Shown: positions 48,987 through 56,776 of the stretch, in pieces
Numbering within the stretch: the stretch's first letter is position 1
Layout: every line of letters starts with the position of its first letter
Source of the DNA: QHVT01 sp036399015
Lineage (GTDB): Bacteria > Acidobacteriota > Thermoanaerobaculia > Gp7-AA8
Direction: 5' to 3'
Length of the DNA: 64,000 bases
Assembly (NCBI GenBank): GCA_036399015.1
Contig: DASWNW010000106.1
Location: 1 to 64,000 of the forward strand
Made by a program: the position numbers and the translations under genes
Notes under the pieces: model-generated
Told to the model about the DNA's origin: nothing
Database searches by the model: none
The model's input: only the letters and a program-made list of their open reading frames with translations

Positions 48987-50224
48987 GTCGCTCGCAGCGC
49001 CTCCAGCACGCCCGCCACGCCGCGGCGGTAGTCCCAGTTCGCGATCAGCTCCCGCGACCGCCGCGCCATCCTTTCCCGCAGTTCCCGGTCCTCCGCCAGC
49101 GCGTCGAGCTGCGCCGCGAGCGTCTGCGCGTCGCCCGCGGGGAAGACGAAGCCGTTGTCGCCGTGCCGCACGAGGTCTCCGCTCGCGCCGGTGCGGTCGC
49201 TGGAGATGACGGGCAGCCCGGCGGCCATGGCCTCGTTCACCACCAGCCCGCGCGGCTCGTAGGTCGACGGCAGCACGAGCACGTCGCCCGCCGCGTAGTG
49301 CCGCGGCAGCGCGGTCTGGTTGACGAAGCCGGCGAAGTGCACGGTCAGGCCGCGCTCGCGCGCGAAGCGCTCCACCTCCTCGCGCAGCTCGCCGTGACCG
49401 AGGATGAGCACCGCCGCGCGGTCGCGGTGGCGCATCGCGTCGACGGCGCGGAGGAGCGTCATCGGGTCCTTGCGCGCCACGAGCTTGGCGGAGAAGACGA
49501 TGAGGAGGTGGTTGTCTTCGGTTCCTCGGTTCCTCGGGGTTCCTCGGAGTTCCTCGGTCATTCTCGGAGCAACGTCCCCCGAGGAACCCGAGGAACCCGA
49601 GGAACCCGAGGAACCGAGGAATCGCGCCCTCATCTCCCGCCGCTCTTCCGCCGTCATCGCGCTCGCGGTGGCGAAGCGCTCGTTATCGATGGCGAAGGGG
49701 ACGGAGAAGAAGCGCCGCTCGTCGGCGCCGTAGTGGCGGTAGTAGTCGCCGTTGAGCGCGCCGCTGACCAGGAAGGCGTCGGCGGAGCCGATGACCGTGC
49801 GGAGGAAGGCATCGCGGAGCGCGCGTCGCGGCGGCGGGAAGCTGCTGTCGCCGAAGAGCATGACCGGCGTCCCGCTCATGCGGCAGGCGGCGATGCCGAG
49901 CAGCGAAGTCACGGTGCCCCAGCCGAGGAAGAAGATCGCGGCGTCGAAGCGTCCGAATAGGAGGCGCGGGACGATGCCGGGATTGATCAGGCGCGTGTAG
50001 CCGTCGCCGAAGCCAAGATTGGGGAGGAACGTGTGCTGGTATCCGCCGAGGAGGTCGAGATCCCAGCGCACGGCGACCTGCATGTCGGCGTCGTGGTAGG
50101 TCTCGGCGCCGGCGCGCGAGCAGTAGAAGACTTCCAGGTCGAGCTCCGGCGCGGCAGCGAGCAGGCGGAAGAAGGGTGCCTGGTACTGGATCACGTGGGA
50201 CGCGACGAGCGCGACGCGGTACAC
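48980..50224 (-). CDS. Glycosyltransferase family 4 with in-frame repeat insertion
   Basis: 414 aa, longer than the usual 370-380. The N-terminal domain has VALVASHVIQYQAPFFRLLA and the C-terminal has LLIVFSAKLVARKDPMTLL and LPSTYEPRGLVVNEAMAAGLP, containing E-x7-E. Between them, near residue 210, about 35 residues of SSG and RGTPRNRG-like sequence come from a CCTCGG/CCGAGG repeat (49518-49621). The insertion is in frame at the domain linker, so function may be kept. Overlaps the GT39-like gene by 34 bp. Confidence 0.88.
   Translation of the reverse strand: MYRVALVASHVIQYQAPFFRLLAAAPELDLEVFYCSRAGAETYHDADMQVAVRWDLDLLGGYQHTFLPNLGFGDGYTRLINPGIVPRLLFGRFDAAIFFLGWGTVTSLLGIAACRMSGTPVMLFGDSSFPPPRRALRDAFLRTVIGSADAFLVSGALNGDYYRHYGADERRFFSVPFAIDNERFATASAMTAEERREMRARFLGSSGSSGSSGSSGDVAPRMTEELRGTPRNRGTEDNHLLIVFSAKLVARKDPMTLLRAVDAMRHRDRAAVLILGHGELREEVERFARERGLTVHFAGFVNQTALPRHYAAGDVLVLPSTYEPRGLVVNEAMAAGLPVISSDRTGASGDLVRHGDNGFVFPAGDAQTLAAQLDALAEDRELRERMARRSRELIANWDYRRGVAGVLEALRATC
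49518..49621. repeat. CCTCGG/CCGAGG tandem-armed palindrome inside a coding region
   Basis: Left arm repeats GGTTCCTCGG, the centre TCATTCTCGGAGCAACG, the right arm repeats CGAGGAACC. Same design as the intergenic palindromes but with another arm word, and translated within the GT4 gene. Confidence 0.88.
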
Positions 50225-51480
50225 GCGCTCATGCTAACAAGCATCAGCGGGAGCCACGCCGCGACCATGTAGCGGTTGACCATCCAGTTCAGCACGAGGC
50301 CGATCAGCAGCGTGCGGGCGATGACGAACGTTGCGCAGACCGGCCGCCGCCGGAGGCCGTAAAAGAACGCGACCACCAGGGCGAGCTTGAGCAGCAGCAG
50401 CGCGCCGATGAGCGGCCGGCGGACCGCGCGCGGCACGAACGACAGCGCGTGCAGCAGTTGCTCGTTCGTCTCCGTATTGAGCCAGAGGTGCACCGTGTGC
50501 CAGAGGCGCGGCACGACGACGGCGAGGAAGGGATGCTCCTCCTTCCGCCGGCGCGCGACCTCGGCGAACTCGCCGTCGAGCTCCCACGTCAGCCCTTCCC
50601 GCCGCACCCGCTGGCGCAGGAGCGTGATCTCGCGGCGCTCGGCCTCGTCGGCGAAGGCACGCTCCGGCAGCTCGCCGGTGGTGTCTCGCTGGTCGAGGCC
50701 GTAGACGAAGTCGTAGGCCTCGTGCTCGGTGCCGGTCCAGGAGTTCGCCCATGCGAACGCCCCCTCGTTGTAGATGCGCAGCGGGCCGAAGGGAGAGAGG
50801 GAGAGCTCCCCGGTGAAGTGGATGCGGTAGGCGTACTGCACGCCGAGCACGAGGAGAAAAACGGCCGTGGCTTTCGTGGCGTCGCGCCAGCTCCAGCGGC
50901 GGAACACCGCCGCGGCGACGGGGAACGGCACCACCGCCAGCATCTCCGGGCGCAGGAGGAACGTGCAGGAGAGCAGCGAGCCGGCCGCGATCTTTCCCCG
51001 CTCGAGGAGGAGCAGCGCGAACATCGCCACCGAGGCGTTGAGCGACTCCGGCGAGATGAGCGAGGCGTGCGCGTACGGCCAGGGAGCGAGGCCGAAGATG
51101 ACGGCGGCGACGAGCAGCATGCGCGGGCTGAGAGCCCGGCGCTCGAGCGAAACGAACGCGCACCATACGGCTGCCGCGATGAGCAGGAACTGCACGGCCG
51201 TTACGCGCCGCCGCAAGCCGTCAATTTCAAAGTCGCCGAGGCTCACCACCGCGACGAAGAGCGGATAGCCGGGCGGGCGCCAGTCGGAGTTTCCCCCCTC
51301 GCCGCGCACGGCGGCGAAGTGAGCGGCCGTGGCGCGGGGGAAGGCGCCGTGCTCGACGAAGTAGCGCGCCTTCTCGACGTAATACGGCTCGTCGCCGCGC
51401 GCCGGACGGGGAGGCTCGAACGCGACCAGCGCCGCCTGCAGCGCCAGCAACACCAGAAGGATGAGCCGCCCCTTGGTCAT
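50191..51480 (-). CDS. Multi-pass membrane glycosyltransferase-like protein (GT39/ArnT type)
   Basis: 429 aa with about ten helices (GRLILLVLLALQAALVAFEP, VTAVQFLLIAAAVWCAFVSL, MLLVAAVIFGLAPWPYA). The first loop has ARGDEPYYVEKARYF, which carries the DE pair typical of GT39/GT83 enzymes that use lipid-linked sugars. ATG 51480 overlaps the upstream GT2 stop by ATGA. It may transfer sugar from a polyprenol carrier at the periplasmic face. Family placement is moderate. Confidence 0.7.
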   Translation of the reverse strand: MTKGRLILLVLLALQAALVAFEPPRPARGDEPYYVEKARYFVEHGAFPRATAAHFAAVRGEGGNSDWRPPGYPLFVAVVSLGDFEIDGLRRRVTAVQFLLIAAAVWCAFVSLERRALSPRMLLVAAVIFGLAPWPYAHASLISPESLNASVAMFALLLLERGKIAAGSLLSCTFLLRPEMLAVVPFPVAAAVFRRWSWRDATKATAVFLLVLGVQYAYRIHFTGELSLSPFGPLRIYNEGAFAWANSWTGTEHEAYDFVYGLDQRDTTGELPERAFADEAERREITLLRQRVRREGLTWELDGEFAEVARRRKEEHPFLAVVVPRLWHTVHLWLNTETNEQLLHALSFVPRAVRRPLIGALLLLKLALVVAFFYGLRRRPVCATFVIARTLLIGLVLNWMVNRYMVAAWLPLMLVSMSACTASRSSRPT

Positions 51481-52361
51481 CGCCGCAGCAGCAGCGAGGC
51501 CCATGCCCGCCAATGCAGCGGGTCCCGCTTCACCGCCTCCGCGAGATACCGCCGTCCTTTCGTGTTGCGCTCGCGCAGCAGGCACTTGCCCATGAAGTAG
51601 AGCGCCGCCGCCTCCCCTCGCTTCGTGCGACGCGGCGCCGTCACCTTCGCCGCCTCGGCCAGCAGTGCCGCCTCGTCGCCGCCGTCGCGCAGCTTGACCG
51701 CCAGCGCGGTCAGCCGCAGTTGCGCGTCGCGGCCGCCGGCGCTGATGCTCTTCTCGTCGAAGCGGCTCTCGTACAGCACCTCTTCGGTGACCGCTACGGG
51801 TCCGCGCGCCGCGAGGCGGATCCAGAGGTCTAGGTCCTGCGCCAGCCGGAACTCCGCGCGGTAGCCGCCGGCGGCGAGATACGCGTCGCGGCGGAACATC
51901 GCCGAACCGTGCACGATCCCGTGCACGCGCGACGCGTCGTGCTCCAGAAGGCTGCGGCGGATCTCCTCGCCGTCGCCGCGCGTGACGTAGAGCGTGTCGC
52001 CGTCCGGATCGACGAAGCGCGACGCGCAGGCGGCGAGCACCGCGCCGCCGTCCAAAAGCGCAAGCTGCCGCTCGAAGCGCCGCGGCAGCGAACGGTCGCC
52101 GGCATCGTGGCGCGCGATCGCTTCGCCCCGCGCCTCGGCGCAGCCGCGGATCAGCGCGCGCGTCAGGCCGGTGTTGTCCTGCGCGAGCACGCGCAGCCGC
52201 GGGTCGCGCACGTCGCGCAGGATCGCCGCGGTGCGGTCCGTCGAGCCGTCGTCGACCACCAGCAGCTCGAACTCGCTGAAGGTCTGGGTGAGGATGCTCT
52301 CCAGCGTCGCCGCCAGCGTCGCCTCGCCGTTGTAGACCGCCATGACGACCGACAGTCTCAT
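51477..52361 (-). CDS. Glycosyltransferase family 2
   Basis: 294 aa. MRLSVVMAVYNGEATLAATL, LLVVDDGSTDRT and GEAIARHDAGDRSLPRRFER give the nucleotide and metal site, and RLAQDLDLWIRLA the acceptor side. ATGA overlaps link it to the GT2 gene upstream and the GT39-like gene downstream. It is shorter than the neighbouring GT2 and probably lacks a membrane-association domain. Sugar donor unknown. Confidence 0.9.
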   Translation of the reverse strand: MRLSVVMAVYNGEATLAATLESILTQTFSEFELLVVDDGSTDRTAAILRDVRDPRLRVLAQDNTGLTRALIRGCAEARGEAIARHDAGDRSLPRRFERQLALLDGGAVLAACASRFVDPDGDTLYVTRGDGEEIRRSLLEHDASRVHGIVHGSAMFRRDAYLAAGGYRAEFRLAQDLDLWIRLAARGPVAVTEEVLYESRFDEKSISAGGRDAQLRLTALAVKLRDGGDEAALLAEAAKVTAPRRTKRGEAAALYFMGKCLLRERNTKGRRYLAEAVKRDPLHWRAWASLLLRR

Positions 52362-53278
52362 CGCAGCCGATCCGAGAGGCAGGCCAGGCGCCCGGTGAGC
52401 GACCAGCCGAAGAGGCGCGCCGCGGCGGCGTACGCGCGGAACTGCAGCCGTCCGGCGTCCTGCGACGCCTCGCGCGCCAGGTCGAAGAGCATGCGCGACT
52501 CCGCCGGGAGCCCCGCCGCGCCGCACTGCCGCGCCAGGAGGAAGAGCTCGCGCGCGTAGTGCTGCATCTCCGGCGCGGCGTTACCGATGCCGGCGCGCCG
52601 CGCGTGGCCATAGATCGCCGCGTGCGCCCGCGCCCGGTCGCGCAGCACGACCGGGTTCATCCCTTGTCCGGAGAGCCGCTCCCCCTCGTGCTGGCGGAAC
52701 GTGCCGACGGTGCCGTCGACGTAGTGAAGCCGGACGCCCATTGCGGCGATGCGGGCGTCGTACTCCCAATCCTCCTCGTTCACCAGCCGGAGCCAGGGGC
52801 CGGCGCGCTCCACGACGTCCGCGCGGTAAAGCGCCGCGCCGGTCTGCCAGATGCGCGCGTGCAGCATGGCGGGGAACATCGTCTCGAACGGCGCGCCGGT
52901 GCCCTCCTCGCCGCGCATGCGGCCGTACGACACGCCGCACTCCGGATGCGCGCGCAGCCCCGCGACCTGCAGCTCGAACTTGTGCGGGTCGAGGAGGTCG
53001 TCGCTGTCGAGATACTGGATGAACTCTCCGCGCGCGGCGAGCCGCCCCGCCTCGCGCGCCGAACCCACGCCACCGTTCTGCTGGTGGATGACTCGCACCA
53101 CGTCGTGCTCCGCCGCCAGTGCGTCGGCGACCGCGCCGGTGTCGTCGGTCGAGCCGTCGTCCACCACGATGATCTCGATCGGACGGTAGGTCTGCGCCAG
53201 CACGCTCGCCACCGCCTCGCGCAGCATGCGCGCCCGGTTGTAGACGGGGATGATCGTGGAGACGAGCCCGCTCTGCAT
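52358..53278 (-). CDS. Glycosyltransferase family 2
   Basis: 306 aa. Opens SGLVSTIIPVYNRARMLREA, with IIVVDDGSTDDTG and the acidic FIQYLDSDDLLDPHKFELQV site, then EEDWEYDARIAAM. It is the first gene of the nine-gene minus-strand glycan operon that runs to 43928, and faces the plus-strand GT4 gene across a GTTGCG-armed palindrome. Its last 30 residues look amphipathic. Role: addition of a sugar to a growing glycan; specificity unknown. Confidence 0.9.
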   Translation of the reverse strand: MQSGLVSTIIPVYNRARMLREAVASVLAQTYRPIEIIVVDDGSTDDTGAVADALAAEHDVVRVIHQQNGGVGSAREAGRLAARGEFIQYLDSDDLLDPHKFELQVAGLRAHPECGVSYGRMRGEEGTGAPFETMFPAMLHARIWQTGAALYRADVVERAGPWLRLVNEEDWEYDARIAAMGVRLHYVDGTVGTFRQHEGERLSGQGMNPVVLRDRARAHAAIYGHARRAGIGNAAPEMQHYARELFLLARQCGAAGLPAESRMLFDLAREASQDAGRLQFRAYAAAARLFGWSLTGRLACLSDRLR

Positions 53279-53300
53279 CGAGCGTGAGTATCGCTTGAAA

Positions 53301-53383
53301 GTTGCGCGTTGCGCGATGCGCGTTCCGCGGGCCCTCCCGCCGGGCGACGAGTCGCGAGCAACTCGTCACGCGCAACGCGCAAC
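53301..53383. repeat. GTTGCG-armed palindromic repeat
   Basis: Left arm GTTGCGCGTTGCGCGATGCG, core CCCTCCCGCCGGGCGAC, right arm GCGAGCAACTCGTCACGCGC. It lies between divergent genes 53278(-) and 53396(+). Confidence 0.8.
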
Positions 53384-53389
53384 TACAAT
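53384..53389 (+). promoter_or_regulatory. Candidate -10 box (TACAAT), leaderless geometry
   Basis: TACAAT directly abuts the repeat and ends 6 nt before ATG 53396, the same geometry as at 12239. Confidence 0.5.
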
Positions 53390-53395
53390 CCCCGC

Positions 53396-54652
53396 ATGCG
53401 CCTCTTCATCGCCACCCCCTCCCACTACCTTCACGGTGGTGCGGAGCGGATCCTGGAGGCGCTCGCGCGCAAGCTGCCGCGGCGCGGCATCGACGTGACG
53501 TTCGGGCTGGCGAAAGGGGCGCGCTTTCACGATCCCGACCGCTTCCGCCGCGCCTTTCCCGAGATGCGCGCGGTCGACGTCGACGGCACCAGCGGCACCG
53601 CCTACGGCCGCCGCCGCGCGCTACGGCGGGCGATCCTCGCCGCCGATCCCGACGTCGTGCTGAACGTGCGCATGTTCGACGCGTATCCCGTCTGCGCCGC
53701 GCTGAAGCTGGAAGGACACCGGCTGCGCCTCGCGACGACGGTGCAGGCGTTCGAGACCGAGTACCTGGTCGACCTCGCGCGCTACGGCGGCTTCGTCGAC
53801 GGCGTCATGACGAGCGGCGAGTGGATCGCGCGCGCCGTGCGGCAATTCACCACGGTCCAGCATGTGGTGAGCATTCCCGGCGGCATCGCGCCGCCGCGCC
53901 GCCTCCGTACGCCGCACGACGGCCCGCTGCGCCTCGGCTACGTCGGGCGTCTCGAGCAGGTGCAGAAGCGCATCCTCGACCTGCCGCTGCTCGCCGAAGA
54001 GCTGCAGCGGCGCGGCGTGCCGTTCACGCTCCGCGCGGCCGGCTCGGGGAATGAGACCGAGGAGCTGCGCAGGCGGATTCCGTCGCTGCGGTACGACAGC
54101 TGGCTGACGCTGGAGGAGCTGTACGAGCGCGTCTATCCGGAGCTCGACGTCTTCGTGCACTTCGCGGAGTGGGAAGGGCTGACCATCGCGCCGCGCGAGG
54201 CGATGGCGCACGGCGTCGTCCCGGTGGTCTCGCGCTTCGCCGGTGCCGAAGACTTCATCGACGGCGTGAACGCGCTCACGTTCCCCATCGGCGACGTGCG
54301 CGCGGCGGCTGACGCCATCGAGCGGCTGCACCGCGACCGGACGCTGCTCGAGCGGCTGTCGCTCGCCGCGCGCGGCTCGCAGATCGGCGTGCGCTCCGAG
54401 GAGGGAGCGATCGACGCGTGGGAAACGCTGCTGCGGGGGACGCTGCAGGTGCCGTCGCGGATCGGCGCGCTCCCCGAGGCGCCGCGCGACAGCGGGCTGC
54501 TGACGCGGCTGCACGTGCCGGCGCCGCTGGCCGAGGTGGTGCGGCGCATCCGCAAACGCGAGCATGACGAGCCGGGGAACGAGTGGCCGCACTGGAGCGG
54601 CATGCCCGACGCGCGGCTGGAGCGGGAGCTGCGGGAGTGGGCGAAGTCATGA
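53396..54652 (+). CDS. Glycosyltransferase family 4
   Basis: 418 aa from ATG 53396; an upstream in-frame ATG at 53309 lies in the repeat and is rejected. N-terminal LFIATPSHYLHGGAERILEA carries the acceptor loop. The C-terminal half has LGYVGRLEQVQKRILDLPLL and FVHFAEWEGLTIAPREAMAH, containing the E-x7-E region. About 50 residues follow the catalytic domain and end in a helical tail. It starts a two-gene plus-strand unit and overlaps the next gene by ATGA. Confidence 0.9.
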   Translation: MRLFIATPSHYLHGGAERILEALARKLPRRGIDVTFGLAKGARFHDPDRFRRAFPEMRAVDVDGTSGTAYGRRRALRRAILAADPDVVLNVRMFDAYPVCAALKLEGHRLRLATTVQAFETEYLVDLARYGGFVDGVMTSGEWIARAVRQFTTVQHVVSIPGGIAPPRRLRTPHDGPLRLGYVGRLEQVQKRILDLPLLAEELQRRGVPFTLRAAGSGNETEELRRRIPSLRYDSWLTLEELYERVYPELDVFVHFAEWEGLTIAPREAMAHGVVPVVSRFAGAEDFIDGVNALTFPIGDVRAAADAIERLHRDRTLLERLSLAARGSQIGVRSEEGAIDAWETLLRGTLQVPSRIGALPEAPRDSGLLTRLHVPAPLAEVVRRIRKREHDEPGNEWPHWSGMPDARLERELREWAKS

Positions 54653-55608
54653 GCCTCCGCCACCGCCTCGGCGCGCTCGTGTACGACTGGCCCCGTTTCC
54701 TCCGCCACATCGCCGGCGACTGGACGCTCATCCGCAACCGCAACGAGCGGATCTCCAGCGACGGCCGCGGCGTGCGCTGCGACTGGATCTACAGCTCCGA
54801 CCTCCATCTCGCGAACGTCCATCCCGCCACGGCCCGCCTGCTCATGCGCCGCGCGTTCCGGCAATGGCCGCTGAACCTGCGGGAGGAGCCGGTCGCCGTG
54901 TCAGCGTCGCCGGAGGTTTCGTTCCTGATCGGTCATCGCGGACTGGAGCGCCTCCCGAACCTTCTGAGCACGCTGAAGAGCGTCGCCGGACAGAGCGGCG
55001 TGGCGGTCGAATGCATCGTCGTCGAGCAGTCGGCGGAGCCGCAGATCGCGGACGCGCTGCCGCGATGGGTGCACTATCTCCACACCCCGGTCGCGGCGGA
55101 CTACGACTACTGCCGCTCCGCAGCCTTCAACGCCGCGGCGCATCGCGCGCGCGGGTCGATCCTGATCGCGCACGACAACGACATCCTCGTGCCGGAGCGC
55201 TACGCCGACGAGATCGCGGCGCGCGTGCGGGAAGGGGCGCGGTTCGTCGACCCGAAGCGCTTCCTCTTCTACCTCGACGAGCGGCAGCGCGTGACCACCG
55301 TCGGGCAGAACCTCAAGGGCGGCAGCATCGCCGCGACGAAGGAGGCCTACTTCGCGATCGGCGGCTTCGACGAGGACTTTGTCGGCTGGGGCGGCGAGGA
55401 TCTGGAGTTCTGGGAGCGGGCGCGGGAGCACGGCGGCGTGTACGAGTACGGCTACCTGCCGCTCGTGCACCTCTGGCATCCGGCGCAGAAGGGGAAGGTC
55501 GAGCAGGCCACCGCGCCGGCGCAGCGGCGGTATCACGCCTTGAAGGACATCCCGGCCGCGGAGAGGATCGCGCGGCTGCGCTCCACGAACTTCTCGAACG
55601 AGAAGTAG
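54649..55608 (+). CDS. Glycosyltransferase family 2-like (chondroitin polymerase/GalNAc-T type)
   Basis: 319 aa with ATGA overlap to GT4. The first 80 residues are unusual and basic (RHRLGALVYDWPRFLRHIAG). The GT-A part has EVSFLIGHRGLERLPNLLST, VECIVVEQS, the acidic ILIAHDNDILVPERYADEI site and ATKEAYFAIGGFDEDFVGWG with GGEDLEFWERA, the GGWGxED block of galactosyl/GalNAc transferases. The last 76 bp overlap the convergent GT4 gene. Donor may be a UDP-hexose, inferred from that block. Confidence 0.88.
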   Translation: MSLRHRLGALVYDWPRFLRHIAGDWTLIRNRNERISSDGRGVRCDWIYSSDLHLANVHPATARLLMRRAFRQWPLNLREEPVAVSASPEVSFLIGHRGLERLPNLLSTLKSVAGQSGVAVECIVVEQSAEPQIADALPRWVHYLHTPVAADYDYCRSAAFNAAAHRARGSILIAHDNDILVPERYADEIAARVREGARFVDPKRFLFYLDERQRVTTVGQNLKGGSIAATKEAYFAIGGFDEDFVGWGGEDLEFWERAREHGGVYEYGYLPLVHLWHPAQKGKVEQATAPAQRRYHALKDIPAAERIARLRSTNFSNEK

Positions 55609-56567
55609 TCGAGGCCGGGCGGGATGCGCCGTTCGCCGCGCGCCAGTGCCTCCACGATTGCCGCCCGCACCTCGGCGGGATTCGTCGGGTCGACCAGCAG
55701 TCCCAGCTCGCCATTGCGCAAGGCCTCCCGTCCGCCGTCGATCTTGCTGCCGATGACCGGCAGCCCGCAGGCCATCGCCTCGAGGAAGACGAAGCCGAAG
55801 CCCTCGCCGCGGCTCGGCATCACGTAGACGTCGGCGAGGTTGTAGAGATCGGGCTTGTCGCGCTCGTCGAAGAGGCCGGTGAAGACGACGCGGTCCGCGA
55901 CGCCGAGGTCGCGGCTCCTCTTCTGCAGGCGCGTGAAGTCGGTGCCGCCGCCGGCGATCATGTAGACGACGTCGGGCGGGAGGTCGTGGAGGACGTCCAG
56001 CACCTCGTCGAAGCCCTTGTAGCGCTCCTGCGACTCGAGCCGGCCCACCGTCAGCAGCACCCGCTTGCCTTCCAGCCGATAGCGGTCGACGAGGTCGCGC
56101 CGCTTCGGGCGGATCCCGTAATGCTCGAGATGCACCGCGTTCGGCAGCACGTACGCCGGCCCGTCGTAGCCCGACCAGCCGAGGAGGCGATCGCGCGTGA
56201 GGGCGCTGACGGAGAGGATGCCGCGGCACTTGGCGAGCGGCGCGCGCCGCTTCTTCCACGCCTCGATGCCGTGGACGACCAGCAGCGGATGGTCGAACGC
56301 CACGACCGGCAGGAGGTTCATGTGGCCGCAGATCACCAGGTCCGGCTTGGAGCGGCGGGCGGCGGCGATCGCCTTCAGGTACGCGAGCGGATTCTTCGCC
56401 GCCTCCGCCACGAACGTCACGTGCGGCGGGACGTCGCGCACCGGCCCCCGTACGACGCGGGGGATGACGGTGATCGGCTCGCCGATCGCGGCGCAGAGCT
56501 CCCGGTTGAAGAGGGCGATGCCGCCGTGGCCGCCGTACGCGTCGGTGACGAGGAAGACGATGCTCAC
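55533..56567 (-). CDS. Glycosyltransferase family 4, second gene after asnB
   Basis: 344 aa from GTG 56567. MSIVFLVTDAYGGHGGIALF is a typical GT-B opening. The C-terminal domain shows LLTVGRLESQERYKGFDEVL and VMPSRGEGFGFVFLEAMACG, containing E-x7-E. The asnB gene lies upstream on the same strand, but a 174-bp insertion separates them; without it the stop and start would share a GTGA overlap. It overlaps the GT2 gene on the other strand by 76 bp. Confidence 0.9.
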   Translation of the reverse strand: MSIVFLVTDAYGGHGGIALFNRELCAAIGEPITVIPRVVRGPVRDVPPHVTFVAEAAKNPLAYLKAIAAARRSKPDLVICGHMNLLPVVAFDHPLLVVHGIEAWKKRRAPLAKCRGILSVSALTRDRLLGWSGYDGPAYVLPNAVHLEHYGIRPKRRDLVDRYRLEGKRVLLTVGRLESQERYKGFDEVLDVLHDLPPDVVYMIAGGGTDFTRLQKRSRDLGVADRVVFTGLFDERDKPDLYNLADVYVMPSRGEGFGFVFLEAMACGLPVIGSKIDGGREALRNGELGLLVDPTNPAEVRAAIVEALARGERRIPPGLDYFSFEKFVERSRAILSAAGMSFKA

Positions 56568-56776
56568 GCGAACGCCTCCCACCGCTGTTGCCCCTCGCCC
56601 CGCTTGCGGGGAGAGGGTGGCGCGAAGCGCCGGGTGAGGGGACGGCCGTCGAGGGATGAGCGATCCCTCATCCGGTCCTTCGGACCACCTTCTCCCCTCA
56701 GGAGGGGAGAAGGGCAACGGAGTGTCGCCCACCGTCGTGGCGCGAAGCGCCGACCCCTCACGCGAACGCCTCCCAC
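56563..56776. mobile_element. Non-autonomous insertion with 20-bp flanking duplication between asnB and GT4
   Basis: The same 20 bases, CTCACGCGAACGCCTCCCAC, are at 56563-56582 and 56757-56776. Between them are 174 bp made of palindromes (GCCCCTCGCCCC...GGGGAGAGGG, GGCGCGAAGCGCC twice, CCTTCTCCCC...GGGGAGAAGG). The copied bases span the end of asnB and the start of GT4. No ORF is inside. This fits a small mobile repeat that duplicated its target, or a recombination event. Confidence 0.75.

Noticed and set aside
50234..51166. Long Arg/Ala-rich ORF on the minus strand in the GT39-like region
   Set aside because: An alternate frame of the same strand with composition typical of shadow frames; the membrane protein frame is clearly coding.
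56583..56756. Insertion sequence with transposase
   Set aside because: Only 174 bp with no ORF; it can only be a non-autonomous element.
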